In this document: positions 17,743-26,739 of the stretch, piece after piece
How the letters are laid out: each line of letters begins with the position of its first letter
Position numbering within the stretch: position 1 is the first letter of the stretch
NCBI RefSeq assembly: GCF_002091635.1
Contig: NZ_BDAC01000018.1
Location: forward strand, 62,001 to 126,000
Direction of reading: 5' to 3'
Origin: Pseudomonas indica NBRC 103045
GTDB lineage: Bacteria > Pseudomonadota > Gammaproteobacteria > Pseudomonadales > Pseudomonadaceae
Length of the DNA: 64,000 nt
Program-made: the position numbers and the translations under genes
Notes under the pieces: model-generated
Database searches by the model: none
Told to the model about the DNA's origin: nothing
What the model saw: only the letters and a program-made list of their open reading frames with translations

Positions 17743-19659
17743 TCACTTACCCATGGCCGGCTTCGCCTCCAGATGCTCTTCGTGCGGCGCTTCGTTGAGC
17801 AGCATGCGCAGCCAGAACGGAATCAGCACCAGGCCGAGGCCGATGCAGATCCAGGTGAACAGCGGGCCGCTACCCGGCGGCGGAAACAGCAGCCGGCCGA
17901 CCCCGACGAGCAGCGCGAACAGCGAGACCGCGGTCACCGCCACGGCGCCGAGGCGCTCGCCCAGCGCATACAGCGGAGCGCTGGGCATATCGCCGACGGC
18001 CTGGGTACTCCTGCGCCAGATGCCGAACGGGCGGACGCGCTTGTAGAAACGCTGCAGGGTCTTGTCGTCGGTGGCCGGGGTGAAGAAGGTCACCAGGATC
18101 GCCGCACTGGTGGTCACCAGCGCCATGATGCCGAGGCGAATCCATTCCTCGTCCGGGTCGGTGCCGAGGAAATACAGCAGCAACGGGGCGGTGACCAGCG
18201 ACACGGCCATGGCGGTGAGTTCCGAGTACAGGTTGATCCGCTCCCACAGCCAGCGCAGCAGCAGCACCGAGCCCATGCCGGCGCCGAACAGCAGGGAGAT
18301 GAACCAGGCGGTCTGGATCGAGCCGAGGTTGGCCATGATCGCCAGGGCGATGATCATGATCAGCACGTTGGACAACCGCGCCACCAGCACCAGCTCGTGG
18401 CCCTTCGGTTTGCGCTTGAGCAGGCGCTGGCAGACCACGCCGTCGTAGATGTCGTTGCTCCAGTACGAGGCGCCCCAGTTCAGGTGGGTGTCCACCGTGG
18501 AAGCCAGGGCCGCCAGCAGACCCACCAGCATCAGGCCGCGAAAGCCCGGTGGCAGCAGGTCCTGGATGCCCTGGACGAAGAGAATTTCCCGCGCGGCGGT
18601 GAAGCCCTCGCTGTTCATGTCTTCCGGTGTGAAGGGGTAAAGCACCAGCAGACCGATGGCGATGCCGAGCCAGAACAGGCTGCGCAGGAATATCTGCAGC
18701 CAGGCGAACACCACGCCGGCGATCCGTGCGTCGCGGTCGCTGCTGCAGGCCATGCTGCGCTGGGCGAGATAGCCGGTGCCGTCGGAGTTCATCTGGAACA
18801 GCCACTGCATGCCGATGATCATCAGGAACGGCAGCAGCAGATCGCTGGCATTCTCCGGTGGGCCGAAGGAAAGCATCTTGCCGGCTAGGTCTTCGCCGTA
18901 GAGGCTGACCACCCGATCGCTCAGCCCGCCGAGCCCGCCAGCCGCGTCGATGACGAACCAGGCGTAGGCAAGAGTGCCGATCAGGGCGACGGCGAGCTGC
19001 ATCACGTCCGTGCGGATCACCGCACGCAGGCCGCCGGTGATGGAGTAAGCGGCGGTGAACAGCATGATCAGCAGGATCGAAATGAGGTTGTTGGTGGTCA
19101 TCACCTGCGGATCGAGGCCGGTCATGCTGTCGCCCAGCTTGAGGCCGGTGGCGGTGACGAAACCGAGTATCGGTTCGTAGAGCGCCGCGGGCAGCCAGTC
19201 GTGCCAGGGCAGGAAGACTTCGGCGATGCGGACCGCCGCCACCAGCACCATGGCCAGCACCACGCAGTTGATCACGGTGCCGTAGTAGATCGCCTTGAGC
19301 AGGCGCAGCAGGGTGACGCCGGTGCCGCTGTAGCGCACGTTGGTCAGCTCGGCGTCGGTGAGCACGCCGGCGCGGCGCCAACCGACGGCGAATACGAATG
19401 CCAGGAGCAGGAAGGCGAGACCGTAGATCCACAGGCGCCAGAGGGCGAAGACGCCGGCGGTGGCCACCAGGCCGGTCACCAGCAGGGGGGTGTCGGCGGC
19501 GAACTGGGTAGCGGCCATCGAACAGCCCGACTGCCATCCCTTGATCGTCTTGCCGGCGAGAAAGTATTCGCCGAGGTTCTGTGAGGCCTGCTCTCGGGCG
19601 CGCAGGCCCGAACCGATGGAGTAGACGACGAATGCCAATACGATGAGTAAGTCCAACAT
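17743..19659 (-). CDS. Sodium:solute symporter family transporter
   Basis: A 638-residue inner-membrane protein with at least 13 hydrophobic segments. N-terminal motifs GEYFLAGKTIKGWQSGCSMA and AATQFAADTPLLVTGL are typical of the SSS family. SVDTHLNWGASYWSND, in the form ASTVDTHLNWGASYW, is the later conserved helix. It should couple Na+ entry to uptake of an organic solute. The sequence does not reveal the substrate. It is flanked by REP DNA at its 3' end and is probably monocistronic. Confidence 0.86.
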   Translation of the reverse strand: MLDLLIVLAFVVYSIGSGLRAREQASQNLGEYFLAGKTIKGWQSGCSMAATQFAADTPLLVTGLVATAGVFALWRLWIYGLAFLLLAFVFAVGWRRAGVLTDAELTNVRYSGTGVTLLRLLKAIYYGTVINCVVLAMVLVAAVRIAEVFLPWHDWLPAALYEPILGFVTATGLKLGDSMTGLDPQVMTTNNLISILLIMLFTAAYSITGGLRAVIRTDVMQLAVALIGTLAYAWFVIDAAGGLGGLSDRVVSLYGEDLAGKMLSFGPPENASDLLLPFLMIIGMQWLFQMNSDGTGYLAQRSMACSSDRDARIAGVVFAWLQIFLRSLFWLGIAIGLLVLYPFTPEDMNSEGFTAAREILFVQGIQDLLPPGFRGLMLVGLLAALASTVDTHLNWGASYWSNDIYDGVVCQRLLKRKPKGHELVLVARLSNVLIMIIALAIMANLGSIQTAWFISLLFGAGMGSVLLLRWLWERINLYSELTAMAVSLVTAPLLLYFLGTDPDEEWIRLGIMALVTTSAAILVTFFTPATDDKTLQRFYKRVRPFGIWRRSTQAVGDMPSAPLYALGERLGAVAVTAVSLFALLVGVGRLLFPPPGSGPLFTWICIGLGLVLIPFWLRMLLNEAPHEEHLEAKPAMGK

Positions 19660-19746
19660 CTTCTTATTCCTTTCCGTTGGAACACTCTTGGAGAGAGCAT
19701 TCGGAAAAGGAAAAGTGCTGGCTGTCTGACGAATGGCTCACCCGCG

Positions 19747-20463
19747 TTACAGAGCCCTCGACGCCTTGAAGGTCAAGGCCCCGTCGCAGTAGCGGTTGAA
19801 GCCCGAATAGGCCGAGCATTCCAGGGCGTTCAGGCTGGAGTCGGAATAGCTGAGGTTGAGGTCGAAGCCGAGCCAGGGGCGCACCAGGTTGATCGACCAG
19901 TCGTTGAAGACCCGCACGTTGCGCCCGTTGCCGACGCCCACCGGGTTGTCCAGGGCGTGGTTGCCGTACTTGAGCGTGACGCTGAAGCCGAGATCGTCCT
20001 GCAGGCCGAGGTCGGCCAGCAGGGTGCGGTCCGAGCGGCCGGGATCGAGGCTGAACGCCGCACCCAGGCGGCTGCCGAACACCGACAGGCCGGCGTAGTA
20101 CTCCTCGACATTGCGTTGGCTGAGCGTCGGGTAGCTGTGCAGCAGCGTGCCCAGTTCATAGCCGAAGCGCTCGTCGAGCGGCTGCTTGAAGCCGGTGTAG
20201 CTGTCCAGCTTGATCATCTTGCCTTCGGTCGGATCGAGATTGGCGGCCCACTGGCCGAAGTACCAGCCGCTGCTGTGGGTCACGTCGAGCCCGCCGTGGG
20301 CGAGGGTTCCGCTGTTCGGTTGCACCAGCCCCTGGGCCATGCTGCGCGGCGGCGCATAGCTCATCTTGAGGTCGTAGTCGCCCAGCTCGCGCTCGACCGG
20401 CTGGTTCACCGCCGCCGCGCAACCGGCGAGCAGCGGAAGGATGAAAAGTACATGACGAATCAC
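19747..20463 (-). CDS. TorF-like putative outer-membrane protein / lipoprotein
   Basis: The 238-residue product starts at GTG 20463, chosen because GGGAG lies eight bases upstream and a signal with lipobox LPLLAGC follows at once. The mature part alternates short beta-strand-like segments, many ending in aromatic residues (GWYFGQWAANLD, FGFDLNLSYSDSS-like, RYCDGALTFKASRAL). This fits the TorF family of putative porins. Two cysteines near the end may pair. Function unknown. Confidence 0.65.
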   Translation of the reverse strand: MIRHVLFILPLLAGCAAAVNQPVERELGDYDLKMSYAPPRSMAQGLVQPNSGTLAHGGLDVTHSSGWYFGQWAANLDPTEGKMIKLDSYTGFKQPLDERFGYELGTLLHSYPTLSQRNVEEYYAGLSVFGSRLGAAFSLDPGRSDRTLLADLGLQDDLGFSVTLKYGNHALDNPVGVGNGRNVRVFNDWSINLVRPWLGFDLNLSYSDSSLNALECSAYSGFNRYCDGALTFKASRAL

Positions 20464-20996
20464 GTCGCACACTCCCTCAGTGAAACAGGAGTGGCCTGTC
20501 ACGCGGCCCCGGAACCGGCGCGGCGGAAGTGCCGACGCGTCTGGCATGCGGCCCGCGCCCATGCCCCCGGCCCGTTTTTAACAGCTACCGGCATTCGGCT
20601 GAACCGCCATTCGTCCCGTAGAGGGTTGTTCGTCGGTTTTCCGTCCTCGCCCCGTTTGAGACAGGCCTGTGGCGGTGAATTCAACCTCGTTGGGCGAATA
20701 AATTCGCCCCTACACACTTATCCGGCCGGCGCCTATCCGTAGGAGCCAGCTCTGCTGGCGGGCCTCGTCTGTAGAGGCGCATTTATTCGCCTGGGTGTTA
20801 AGCCGGACGAATAAGTCCACCCCCTGACGCCCCACTGAAACTGTTGAGCGCAAATAGCACCTGACTGTTCCTTGTGAGCGGTGCGACGTCCGTCGGATAG
20901 TCGGGCGCCGGCCCGCCATTACGAGGAACGCAGCATGGCCATGAGTCTTGTGGTACCGAACGGTTCGCCGAGCCCGTCCATCGTGCGGTGCTGGCC
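20464..20996. repeat. Intergenic region with REP units
   Basis: Bases about 20690-20815 contain REP-type palindromes of three sorts: GGCGAATAAATTCGCCCC, GGAGCCAGCTCTGCTGGCGG and GGCGCATTTATTCGCC. The rest (20464-20690 and 20816-20996) must hold the MFS gene promoter and the 5' region of the minus-strand gene, but I see no clear -35/-10 pair. Confidence 0.6.
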
Positions 20997-22166
20997 ATGA
21001 GCGCGTCGCGGCGCCATGCCGGCTGCCTCGCCTTCGGCCTGTGCCTGATCACCTTCGCGGTGAACCTGCAGGCACCGCTGTACACCGTCTATGCGCAACT
21101 GTCCGGGCAGGGCGCGGCGGCCACCGCCATCGCCTTCTCCGGCTACGTGCTGGGAGTGATGCCGGTGCTGCTGGCGTTGGGCGGACTCGCCGACCGGGTC
21201 GGGCGGCGACCATTGATCGTCGCCGCGTTGTGCCTGTCGATGCTTGCCACCCTGGTCATGCTGATCTGGCCGCGCCTGGAGGTGCTCGGCGTCGCGCGTT
21301 TCCTGCTGGGGATCGGCACCGGGCTGGCCTCGGCCACCGGCACCGCCTACATGGCCGAACTCAGGGGCAGCCGCGATGCCCGCGCCTCGGCGAACTGGGT
21401 GACGGCCAGCACCTCGCTGGGCTTCGGCCTGGGCGCCGCCCTGACCAGCCTGTTCCTGCTGGCCGGGCCGACGCTGGCGCCGGGCAGCTTCTGGCTGCAC
21501 CTGGCGTTTGCCGCCATCGCCTTGATCGTGGTGGCGCGGCTGCCGGACCCGGCGCCCCGTGGCCGGGCCACGCCCATGCTGCGCCTGCCGTGCTTTCCGG
21601 GCGGCAGCCTGCCGTTCGGTTTCGCCATCCTGCTCGCCTGGGCGACGGTCGGGCTGGTGATCGCCATCCTGCCCTCGGTGTTGGCGGCGCATGGCCTGGC
21701 CGCCTGGTCCGGCTTCTCCACCTTTACCGTGATCAGTTGCGGCCTGCTGTTCCAACCGGCGGCGCGCAGGCTGCATCCGGCCCAGGCGACCTGCCTCGGA
21801 CTGGCCATCCTGCCGTTCGGCTACGCCCTGTTGGCCTGGGGTGCGACGAACGGCTCGCTCGCCGCCGTGCTGTTGGGAGCGCTGGCGGCGAGCAGTTCCT
21901 GCTATGGCTTCGTCTACCTGGGCGGGCTGTCCGCCGTCACCCTGCTGGCGGAAACGGAGAAGCCTCGCGCCAGTGCCGGGTTCTTCCTGATGGCCTACCT
22001 GGGGTTCAGCGTGCCGGTGATCTTCACCGGTGTGCTGGCTGACCGCTACGGCGCTCCGGCGGCCTTGCTGGCATTCGGGCTGCTGCTCGGCCTGGGCGCC
22101 TGCCTGGTGGCGCTGGGTGTCGTGCGGGCGCTGCCGAGCGTCCGGGCCGCTCTTTCGTCTTCCTAG
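20997..22166 (+). CDS. MFS transporter, 12 TM
   Basis: A 389-residue major facilitator superfamily permease with about twelve hydrophobic helices. The loop 2-3 signature appears as GGLADRVGRRPLIVAA near residue 60. The family helix-4 region contains GVARFLLGIGTGLASATGTA. Substrate cannot be read; the drug-efflux or sugar-efflux branch is possible. The ATG at 20997 is preferred. A GTG at 20988 would add three residues. No strong ribosome site is visible for either. Confidence 0.8.
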   Translation: MSASRRHAGCLAFGLCLITFAVNLQAPLYTVYAQLSGQGAAATAIAFSGYVLGVMPVLLALGGLADRVGRRPLIVAALCLSMLATLVMLIWPRLEVLGVARFLLGIGTGLASATGTAYMAELRGSRDARASANWVTASTSLGFGLGAALTSLFLLAGPTLAPGSFWLHLAFAAIALIVVARLPDPAPRGRATPMLRLPCFPGGSLPFGFAILLAWATVGLVIAILPSVLAAHGLAAWSGFSTFTVISCGLLFQPAARRLHPAQATCLGLAILPFGYALLAWGATNGSLAAVLLGALAASSSCYGFVYLGGLSAVTLLAETEKPRASAGFFLMAYLGFSVPVIFTGVLADRYGAPAALLAFGLLLGLGACLVALGVVRALPSVRAALSSS

Positions 22167-22229
22167 CCGGTGCGGCAGCCGCTCCGGCAAGCGGGTAGAA
22201 TGCGCGGCTCGCAGGCGAGGTAATGACGA

Positions 22230-23066
22230 ATGGCGTTGATCGGGCGGTTCAATTCTCTACAGGTGGTCAAGCACACCGATTTCGGGCTCTACCTGGATGG
22301 CGGCGCGGAGGGCGAGATTCTTCTGCCCAAGCGCTACCTACCCAAGGAGCAGCCGAGCGAGATCGGCGACTGGTTGAACGTGTTCGTCTACCTGGACAGC
22401 GACGACCGGCCCATCGCCACCACCGAGAAACCCAAGGTGCAGGTCGGCGGGTTCGCCAGCCTGAAGGTGGTGGAGATCAACCGCATCGGCCTGTTCCTCG
22501 ACTGGGGGCTGCCGAAGGACCTGCTGCTGCCGCATTCGGAAGAGAAGCGGCCGTTGCAGGTCGGCGATTATTGCGTGGTCCACGTCTACCTGGACCGACG
22601 GACTCGCCGCATTACCGCCACCGCCCGGCTGGATCGCTACCTCGACAAGACCCCACCTCACTACAAGACCGGTCAGGCGGTGGACCTGCTGGTGGTGGAA
22701 CCCACGCCGATGGGCTTCAAGGCCATCATCGAAGGGAAGCACTGGGGGCTGATCCATCGCAACGAGGTATTCAAGTTCCTCCGAGGCGGCATGCAGGAGA
22801 AAGGCTTCATCAAGGAGGTGCGCGCCGACGGCAAGATCAGCCTGAGCCTGCAACCGATCGGCCAGGTGGCGGTGAGCGGCCTCGGCGAGCGGATCATGCA
22901 GGAGCTGCGCACCAATGGCGGTTCCCTGCCGCTCGGCGACAAGAGTCCGCCGGAAACCATCAGCCGGCTGTTCGGCGTCAGCAAGGGCACCTTCAAGAAG
23001 GCCATCGGCGGTCTCTATAAGCAGGGGTTGATCGTTATTCGTGAGGATCGTATCGAGCTGACCTGA
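22230..23066 (+). CDS. cvfB: CvfB-like S1 RNA-binding protein
   Basis: The 278-residue protein has tandem S1-like beta-barrel domains at about residues 5-60, 70-130 and 145-210 (for example FGLYLDGGAEGEILLPKRYL and RIGLFLDWGLPKDLLLPHSE). They are followed by a winged-helix C-terminus with SRLFGVSKGTFKKAIGGLYK. This architecture is that of CvfB/YitL, a conserved RNA-binding protein. In staphylococci CvfB affects virulence gene expression; its role in Pseudomonas is not established. A GAGGTAATGACG element precedes the start. Confidence 0.85.
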   Translation: MALIGRFNSLQVVKHTDFGLYLDGGAEGEILLPKRYLPKEQPSEIGDWLNVFVYLDSDDRPIATTEKPKVQVGGFASLKVVEINRIGLFLDWGLPKDLLLPHSEEKRPLQVGDYCVVHVYLDRRTRRITATARLDRYLDKTPPHYKTGQAVDLLVVEPTPMGFKAIIEGKHWGLIHRNEVFKFLRGGMQEKGFIKEVRADGKISLSLQPIGQVAVSGLGERIMQELRTNGGSLPLGDKSPPETISRLFGVSKGTFKKAIGGLYKQGLIVIREDRIELT

Positions 23067-23070
23067 GCGC

Positions 23071-23646
23071 TCAGCCGCCGAACAAGTCCCCCTGACCCTG
23101 CTCATCGCCGGCATAGCTGAGGCGGCCATCTTCGATCCGCGCCGCCGAGGTATAGGGGTGGACGATGGCGGTATGCGGGTCCTGGATGTGTATGACCTCG
23201 ATACCGCGCACCTTCAGCACGTCGGCGATCAGCGAGCGGTGGCAGCGCCACCAGAGCAGCTCGGCGCACATCATCGCGGTGGGTTGTGCGCTGGCGAACG
23301 TCAGCAGTTCGTCGAGCCCGGCGGCGAATTCGGCGCTGGCCAGATGATCGGCATAGCCCCGGAAGGAGCTGTTGCGCCAGACCATGTTCGGCGAGTCGGG
23401 CCGCGGTCGGCGGCGGCCGCCCAGCGCCGGTAGCCAGCGATAGGCGATACCGTGCTCGGCCAGGCCGTCACGCAGCGCCGCTTCGGCGAACTGCGGCAAC
23501 CGCCGCGAACCCGGAAAGCGGCGTACGTCGGCCAACCCGCGAATGCTGTAGTCGGCGAGCAGGCGGACGAATTCCTCCAGGGAGCGGGTCGAGTGGCCGA
23601 TGGTCCAGATCCGCTCCGGTTGTCCTGTCGTCGGGTGCTCGCTCAT
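23071..23646 (-). CDS. DUF488 family protein
   Basis: A 191-residue protein with the DUF488 N-terminus IWTIGHSTRSLEEFVRLLAD and the segments LADVRRFPGSRRLPQF and MCAELLWWRCHRSLIAD, the last holding the conserved Cys/His cluster near the C-terminal half. Biochemical function is unknown. Its ATG overlaps the stop of the upstream Tudor-type gene by four bases, so the two are a translationally coupled pair. A much longer open frame exists upstream but is not coding-like. Confidence 0.85.
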   Translation of the reverse strand: MSEHPTTGQPERIWTIGHSTRSLEEFVRLLADYSIRGLADVRRFPGSRRLPQFAEAALRDGLAEHGIAYRWLPALGGRRRPRPDSPNMVWRNSSFRGYADHLASAEFAAGLDELLTFASAQPTAMMCAELLWWRCHRSLIADVLKVRGIEVIHIQDPHTAIVHPYTSAARIEDGRLSYAGDEQGQGDLFGG

Positions 23647-23855
23647 TCGATCTTCTTCAGCGCGGTTTCCTTGTGCATGGCCAGGTGGCCGGTCTTGTCG
23701 CTTGTCACTTCGTACTGCGGCTCCTCTTCGCTGGCATGCCGGGTGCGTCCGCGAAACTCGATCTCGCGGGTATGGACCCGGGTTACCCGGCCTTCGATCC
23801 AGCCGGCCTCGGAGTTCCAGCGCACGGCGTCGCCGACCTTGAAGCGTGGAGACAT
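23643..23855 (-). CDS. DUF2945 / hypervirulence-associated TUDOR-domain protein
   Basis: Seventy residues forming one small beta-barrel: FKVGDAVRWNSEAGWIEGRV and TRVHTREIEFRGRTRHASEE, ending DKTGHLAMHKETALKKIE. This is the pattern of the HVA/TUDOR (DUF2945) family found across bacteria and fungi. A GGAGGAACG element precedes the start. It is the first gene of a two-gene operon with DUF488. Confidence 0.85.
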   Translation of the reverse strand: MSPRFKVGDAVRWNSEAGWIEGRVTRVHTREIEFRGRTRHASEEEPQYEVTSDKTGHLAMHKETALKKIE

Positions 23856-24076
23856 GGTCGTTCCTCCTTCCTGAACGGGTTCTCTTTCTGACCTTTCCGC
23901 CGGCGAATGAATCCCCCGCCGATGATGGCCGATCCAGAGCGCCCGAGGCGTCCGCCTCGCTAGAACTCGTCGGAATGGACCCTGTCACCTTGAAAGAGGC
24001 AACCCATCAACGACAAGGCTTTGCCAGCGGGGCCAAACCCCCTGGTTTCCGGCCAAGCGAAGAGGTGAACCCGACC

Positions 24077-24721
24077 ATGCATACCCCCAACCAGACGACC
24101 CCTGGTCCCGATGGCCAAACCCGTGGCGGCACTTCGAGGGAGGCGCTGACCGAAGAACTGCAGGACAAGGCGAAACAGGCGACGGAAGAGGTGAAAGTCC
24201 AGGGCAAGGAGCAGTTGGACAGATACCGCGAGACGGCGGCCGACGAACTCGACCGGGTGGCCCAGGGCGCCCGCGCCGCCGCCTCCGAACTGGAGCGCCA
24301 GGACGACGCGTTCCTCTCCCACTACGTTGCCGATATCGCCGGCAGCCTCGGCCGGTTGGCCGACAACCTGCGCGGCAAGAGCGCCGACACCTTGTTTCGC
24401 GAGGCCAGCCAACTGGCCCGGGACAACCCGGCGCTGTTCATTACCGGCAGCATCGCCCTCGGTTTCGGCCTGACGCGCTTCGCCCGTGCTTCCGGCAGGC
24501 GTGATACGGACGAGCGCAGCAGCACGTCCGAGACCGGCATGTCCGCTACCGGCATGTCCACCAGCGCCATGGGCGCCACTTCCGGCAGTCGGCCGGCACC
24601 CGGTTCGTCGGGCTACAGCAGCCCGGCAACCCCCTCGGACAACGCCTCGACCTTTGCCAGTGCATCCTGCTGCCCACCCAACCGGGGCGATGGAAAAACC
24701 AGCAACGGAGGAACCCACTGA
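24077..24721 (+). CDS. Membrane-associated stress operon protein 1
   Basis: A 214-residue protein with a long polar helix (residues 20-100, EELQDKAKQATEEVKVQGKE and similar), a hydrophobic stretch NPALFITGSIALGFGLTRFA, and a Ser/Thr/Gly-rich disordered tail. It resembles the nutrient-deprivation-induced proteins that accompany YqjE- and DUF3618-type genes. Its stop overlaps the ATG of the next gene by one base, so it is the first gene of a three-gene operon. The ATG 24077 has GAGGTG about nine bases upstream; longer in-frame starts exist. Confidence 0.7.
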   Translation: MHTPNQTTPGPDGQTRGGTSREALTEELQDKAKQATEEVKVQGKEQLDRYRETAADELDRVAQGARAAASELERQDDAFLSHYVADIAGSLGRLADNLRGKSADTLFREASQLARDNPALFITGSIALGFGLTRFARASGRRDTDERSSTSETGMSATGMSTSAMGATSGSRPAPGSSGYSSPATPSDNASTFASASCCPPNRGDGKTSNGGTH

Positions 24722-25161
24722 TGAGCCAGACGCAACCCCGTCAATTCGATAGCGCCGTTCGCCAGCCGACCCGTAGCCACCCGGAGGATTCGCATTCCGT
24801 CACCGGCCTGTTGCACCAGCTCGGCCGGGAGGTGCCTCTGCTCTTCACCAAGGAGCTGGCGCTGGCCAAGTCCGAAATCACCTCGTCCATCCACGCCACC
24901 AAGGCCGGAATCGCCAGCGTGGCCAGCGGCGGCGCAGTGCTCCTGGCCGGCTTCATCATTCTGCTGCAGGCCGCGGTCTATGGGCTTTCCCTGGTGGTAC
25001 AGCCGTGGCTGGCGGCCTTGATCGTCGGTGCCGTGGTGGTGGTCGTCGGCCTGGCCATGGTGCAGGCCGGCAAGAAGAAACTCGAGCCGTCCGCCTTCAC
25101 CCCTGACCGAACCCTGCACGCCCTGCAGAAGGACCATGAAGCCATTCGGAGGAACGCCTGA
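24721..25161 (+). CDS. YqjE-type phage-holin-superfamily membrane protein
   Basis: A 146-residue inner-membrane protein with two adjacent hydrophobic helices at about residues 62-90 (SVASGGAVLLAGFIILLQAA) and 95-118. An amphipathic N-terminal helix LLHQLGREVPLLFTKELALA precedes them. This is the holin superfamily III/YqjE pattern. It overlaps both neighbours by a single base, so the three genes are translationally coupled. An envelope-stress role is inferred from related operons. Confidence 0.8.
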   Translation: MSQTQPRQFDSAVRQPTRSHPEDSHSVTGLLHQLGREVPLLFTKELALAKSEITSSIHATKAGIASVASGGAVLLAGFIILLQAAVYGLSLVVQPWLAALIVGAVVVVVGLAMVQAGKKKLEPSAFTPDRTLHALQKDHEAIRRNA

Positions 25162-25892
25162 TGAGTACGCAAAGCCGAATCGCCGCCGAGGCGCAGAAGG
25201 ACCCGGAAACCCTGGAAAGGGAAATCGACCAGCAGCGCGAATCCATCAGCAGCATCGTCCACGAGCTGGAGAACAAACTGTCGCCCGGCGAACTGCTGGA
25301 CCGGGCGTTGCGCTACGCCAAGGGCAATGGCGGGGAGTTCTTCGGCAATCTTGGTGAGACCGTCAAGGCCAACCCGGTGCCGACCCTGCTCACTGCGCTA
25401 GGGCTGACCTGGCTGATGATGGGGCAGAACCGCTCGGCGTCCGCGTCGGGCCATGCCAGCCTGTCGGACCAGGCTGCCGGTGCCAAACGCCAGGCTCAGC
25501 ATCTGAAGGACAAGGCGGGCCAGCTGCGTGACGAACTGGGCAGCAACTGGGATTCCACCCGGCAGCGACTGAGCGATTCCAGCCACCAGGCTGCCGATAC
25601 GCTGCGGCATCAGGCCGAGCGGGCCCGTGATGGCGTCGAGCACATGCTCGCCGAGCAGCCGTTGGCGCTGGGGGCCATCGGCATTGCTGTGGGCGCGCTA
25701 TTGGGTGCCGCCTTGCCGCCGACCCGCCAGGAAGATCGCCTGCTGGGCGAAACCAGCGACCGGTTGACCGACAAGGCCAAGGCGCTGGCCGAGGAGGGCT
25801 ACGCCAAGGCCAGCGAGGTCAGCCAGGAGCTGAGCCGGGAGGTGGCCGATCGGGTCCGGCAGGATGGTCGGACCCACAGTGGAATCCAGTAG
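25161..25892 (+). CDS. DUF3618 domain membrane protein
   Basis: A 243-residue protein whose N-terminus DPETLEREIDQQRESISSIV continues with HELENKLSPGELLDRALRYA, the DUF3618 signature. Two hydrophobic segments (VPTLLTALGLTWLMMG and PLALGAIGIAVGALLGAALP) separate long polar helices with many Ala, Glu and Lys, like LEA-type stress proteins. It is last in the three-gene operon at 24077-25892. In other bacteria such genes are induced by starvation or osmotic stress. Confidence 0.8.
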   Translation: MSTQSRIAAEAQKDPETLEREIDQQRESISSIVHELENKLSPGELLDRALRYAKGNGGEFFGNLGETVKANPVPTLLTALGLTWLMMGQNRSASASGHASLSDQAAGAKRQAQHLKDKAGQLRDELGSNWDSTRQRLSDSSHQAADTLRHQAERARDGVEHMLAEQPLALGAIGIAVGALLGAALPPTRQEDRLLGETSDRLTDKAKALAEEGYAKASEVSQELSREVADRVRQDGRTHSGIQ

Positions 25893-26158
25893 TCCGCAGG
25901 CGCCCGCGGTCGGGTCGGCATGATTCGATCGCGGCGCCATCAGCTCTATCTCGCGGTATGCATCGCGGTTGTTGTGTGACATGAGTCTCGCGATTTGCAC
26001 GGTCCGACGAGTGCTTGGTCTTGCGAAATGCACGATGGCAAGAGCGAAGCGTTTTCATAAGCGATTGATTTTTAAAGAATTATTTTTTGAGAAAAATTGG
26101 CACGGAGCCTGCTCCTAGGGATACGCACGGAATTCAACTGCCTATCCGGAGCTCAAAG

Positions 26159-26434
26159 ATGAAACAAGCATTCGAAAGAGTTGCCGCCGCATTCCCCGAT
26201 TTCAAACTGGCCACTCAGCCCCGACCCGATGGGTACTTCCTGCTGGTGCTGCAACGCCAGGACGGCAAGGAACTGAAGCGGGCCGTCCCTTCGGCGCAGT
26301 TCAGTGCGCCGGAGCGGGTGGACTGGCTGATCAGCGCCATCCGCCGCGACCTGGCCCAGGAAGCCGGGCTGCCGCCGCCATCGGTCACTACGCTGCAGAG
26401 CCAGAGTCGTTCCTGCCTGCCGACCTACCTGTGA
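26159..26434 (+). CDS. DUF3509 family small protein
   Basis: The 91-residue product contains FPDFKLATQPRPDGYFLLVL, QRQDGKELKRAVPSAQFSAP and RVDWLISAIRRDLAQEAG, which together fit the Pseudomonas DUF3509 family of unknown function. It starts at ATG 26159 after GGAGCTCAAAG and is followed within 10 bp by a strong terminator, so it is a monocistronic small gene. The 266 bp upstream show no other feature, but AT-rich DNA from 26040 to 26095 may hold its promoter. Confidence 0.8.
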   Translation: MKQAFERVAAAFPDFKLATQPRPDGYFLLVLQRQDGKELKRAVPSAQFSAPERVDWLISAIRRDLAQEAGLPPPSVTTLQSQSRSCLPTYL

Positions 26435-26442
26435 GTTCCGAG

Positions 26443-26472
26443 AGCCCGGAAAAGCCGCTTTTCCGGGCTTTC
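26443..26472 (+). terminator. Rho-independent terminator of the DUF3509 gene
   Basis: A perfect 12-bp stem (AGCCCGGAAAAG / CTTTTCCGGGCT, loop CCG) is followed by a short T-run. It lies nine bases after the stop codon. Confidence 0.88.
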
Positions 26473-26569
26473 CCATGGGCTCCACCCGGCGGACGCCTCG
26501 GTTCTTCAGCGAACCTTGCCGTTGGGCAAGGGCCTAAACAGAACAGTGTTGCCAAACGGAGGACGCACC

Positions 26570-26683
26570 ATGCAAGGCGATGACGACGAGGTCGTCGAAC
26601 GGCCGCCTACCGATGCCGATGACGACCAATTGGACGAAGCGCTGGAGGAAACCTTTCCGGCCAGCGATCCGATCTCTCCTTGA
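26570..26683 (+). CDS. Small acidic protein with LDEALEETFPASDP motif
   Basis: A 37-codon gene with ACGGAGGACG seven bases before its ATG and a strong terminator six bases after its stop. The product begins MQGDDDEVVERPP, is almost wholly acidic, and ends LDEALEETFPASDPISP. The DEALEExFPASDP motif recurs in small uncharacterised proteins of many proteobacteria. The tight flanking by ribosome site and terminator makes a real gene likely despite its size. Confidence 0.82.
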   Translation: MQGDDDEVVERPPTDADDDQLDEALEETFPASDPISP

Positions 26684-26689
26684 GACTTG

Positions 26690-26719
26690 GCAGCTTCGCA
26701 CCGCGAAGCTGCTTTTTTT
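26690..26719 (+). terminator. Rho-independent terminator of the small acidic-protein gene
   Basis: A 10-bp perfect stem GCAGCTTCGC/GCGAAGCTGC with an ACC loop is followed by seven T residues. Confidence 0.92.
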
Positions 26720-26739
26720 GATTCGAAGGTAGGGGAGCT

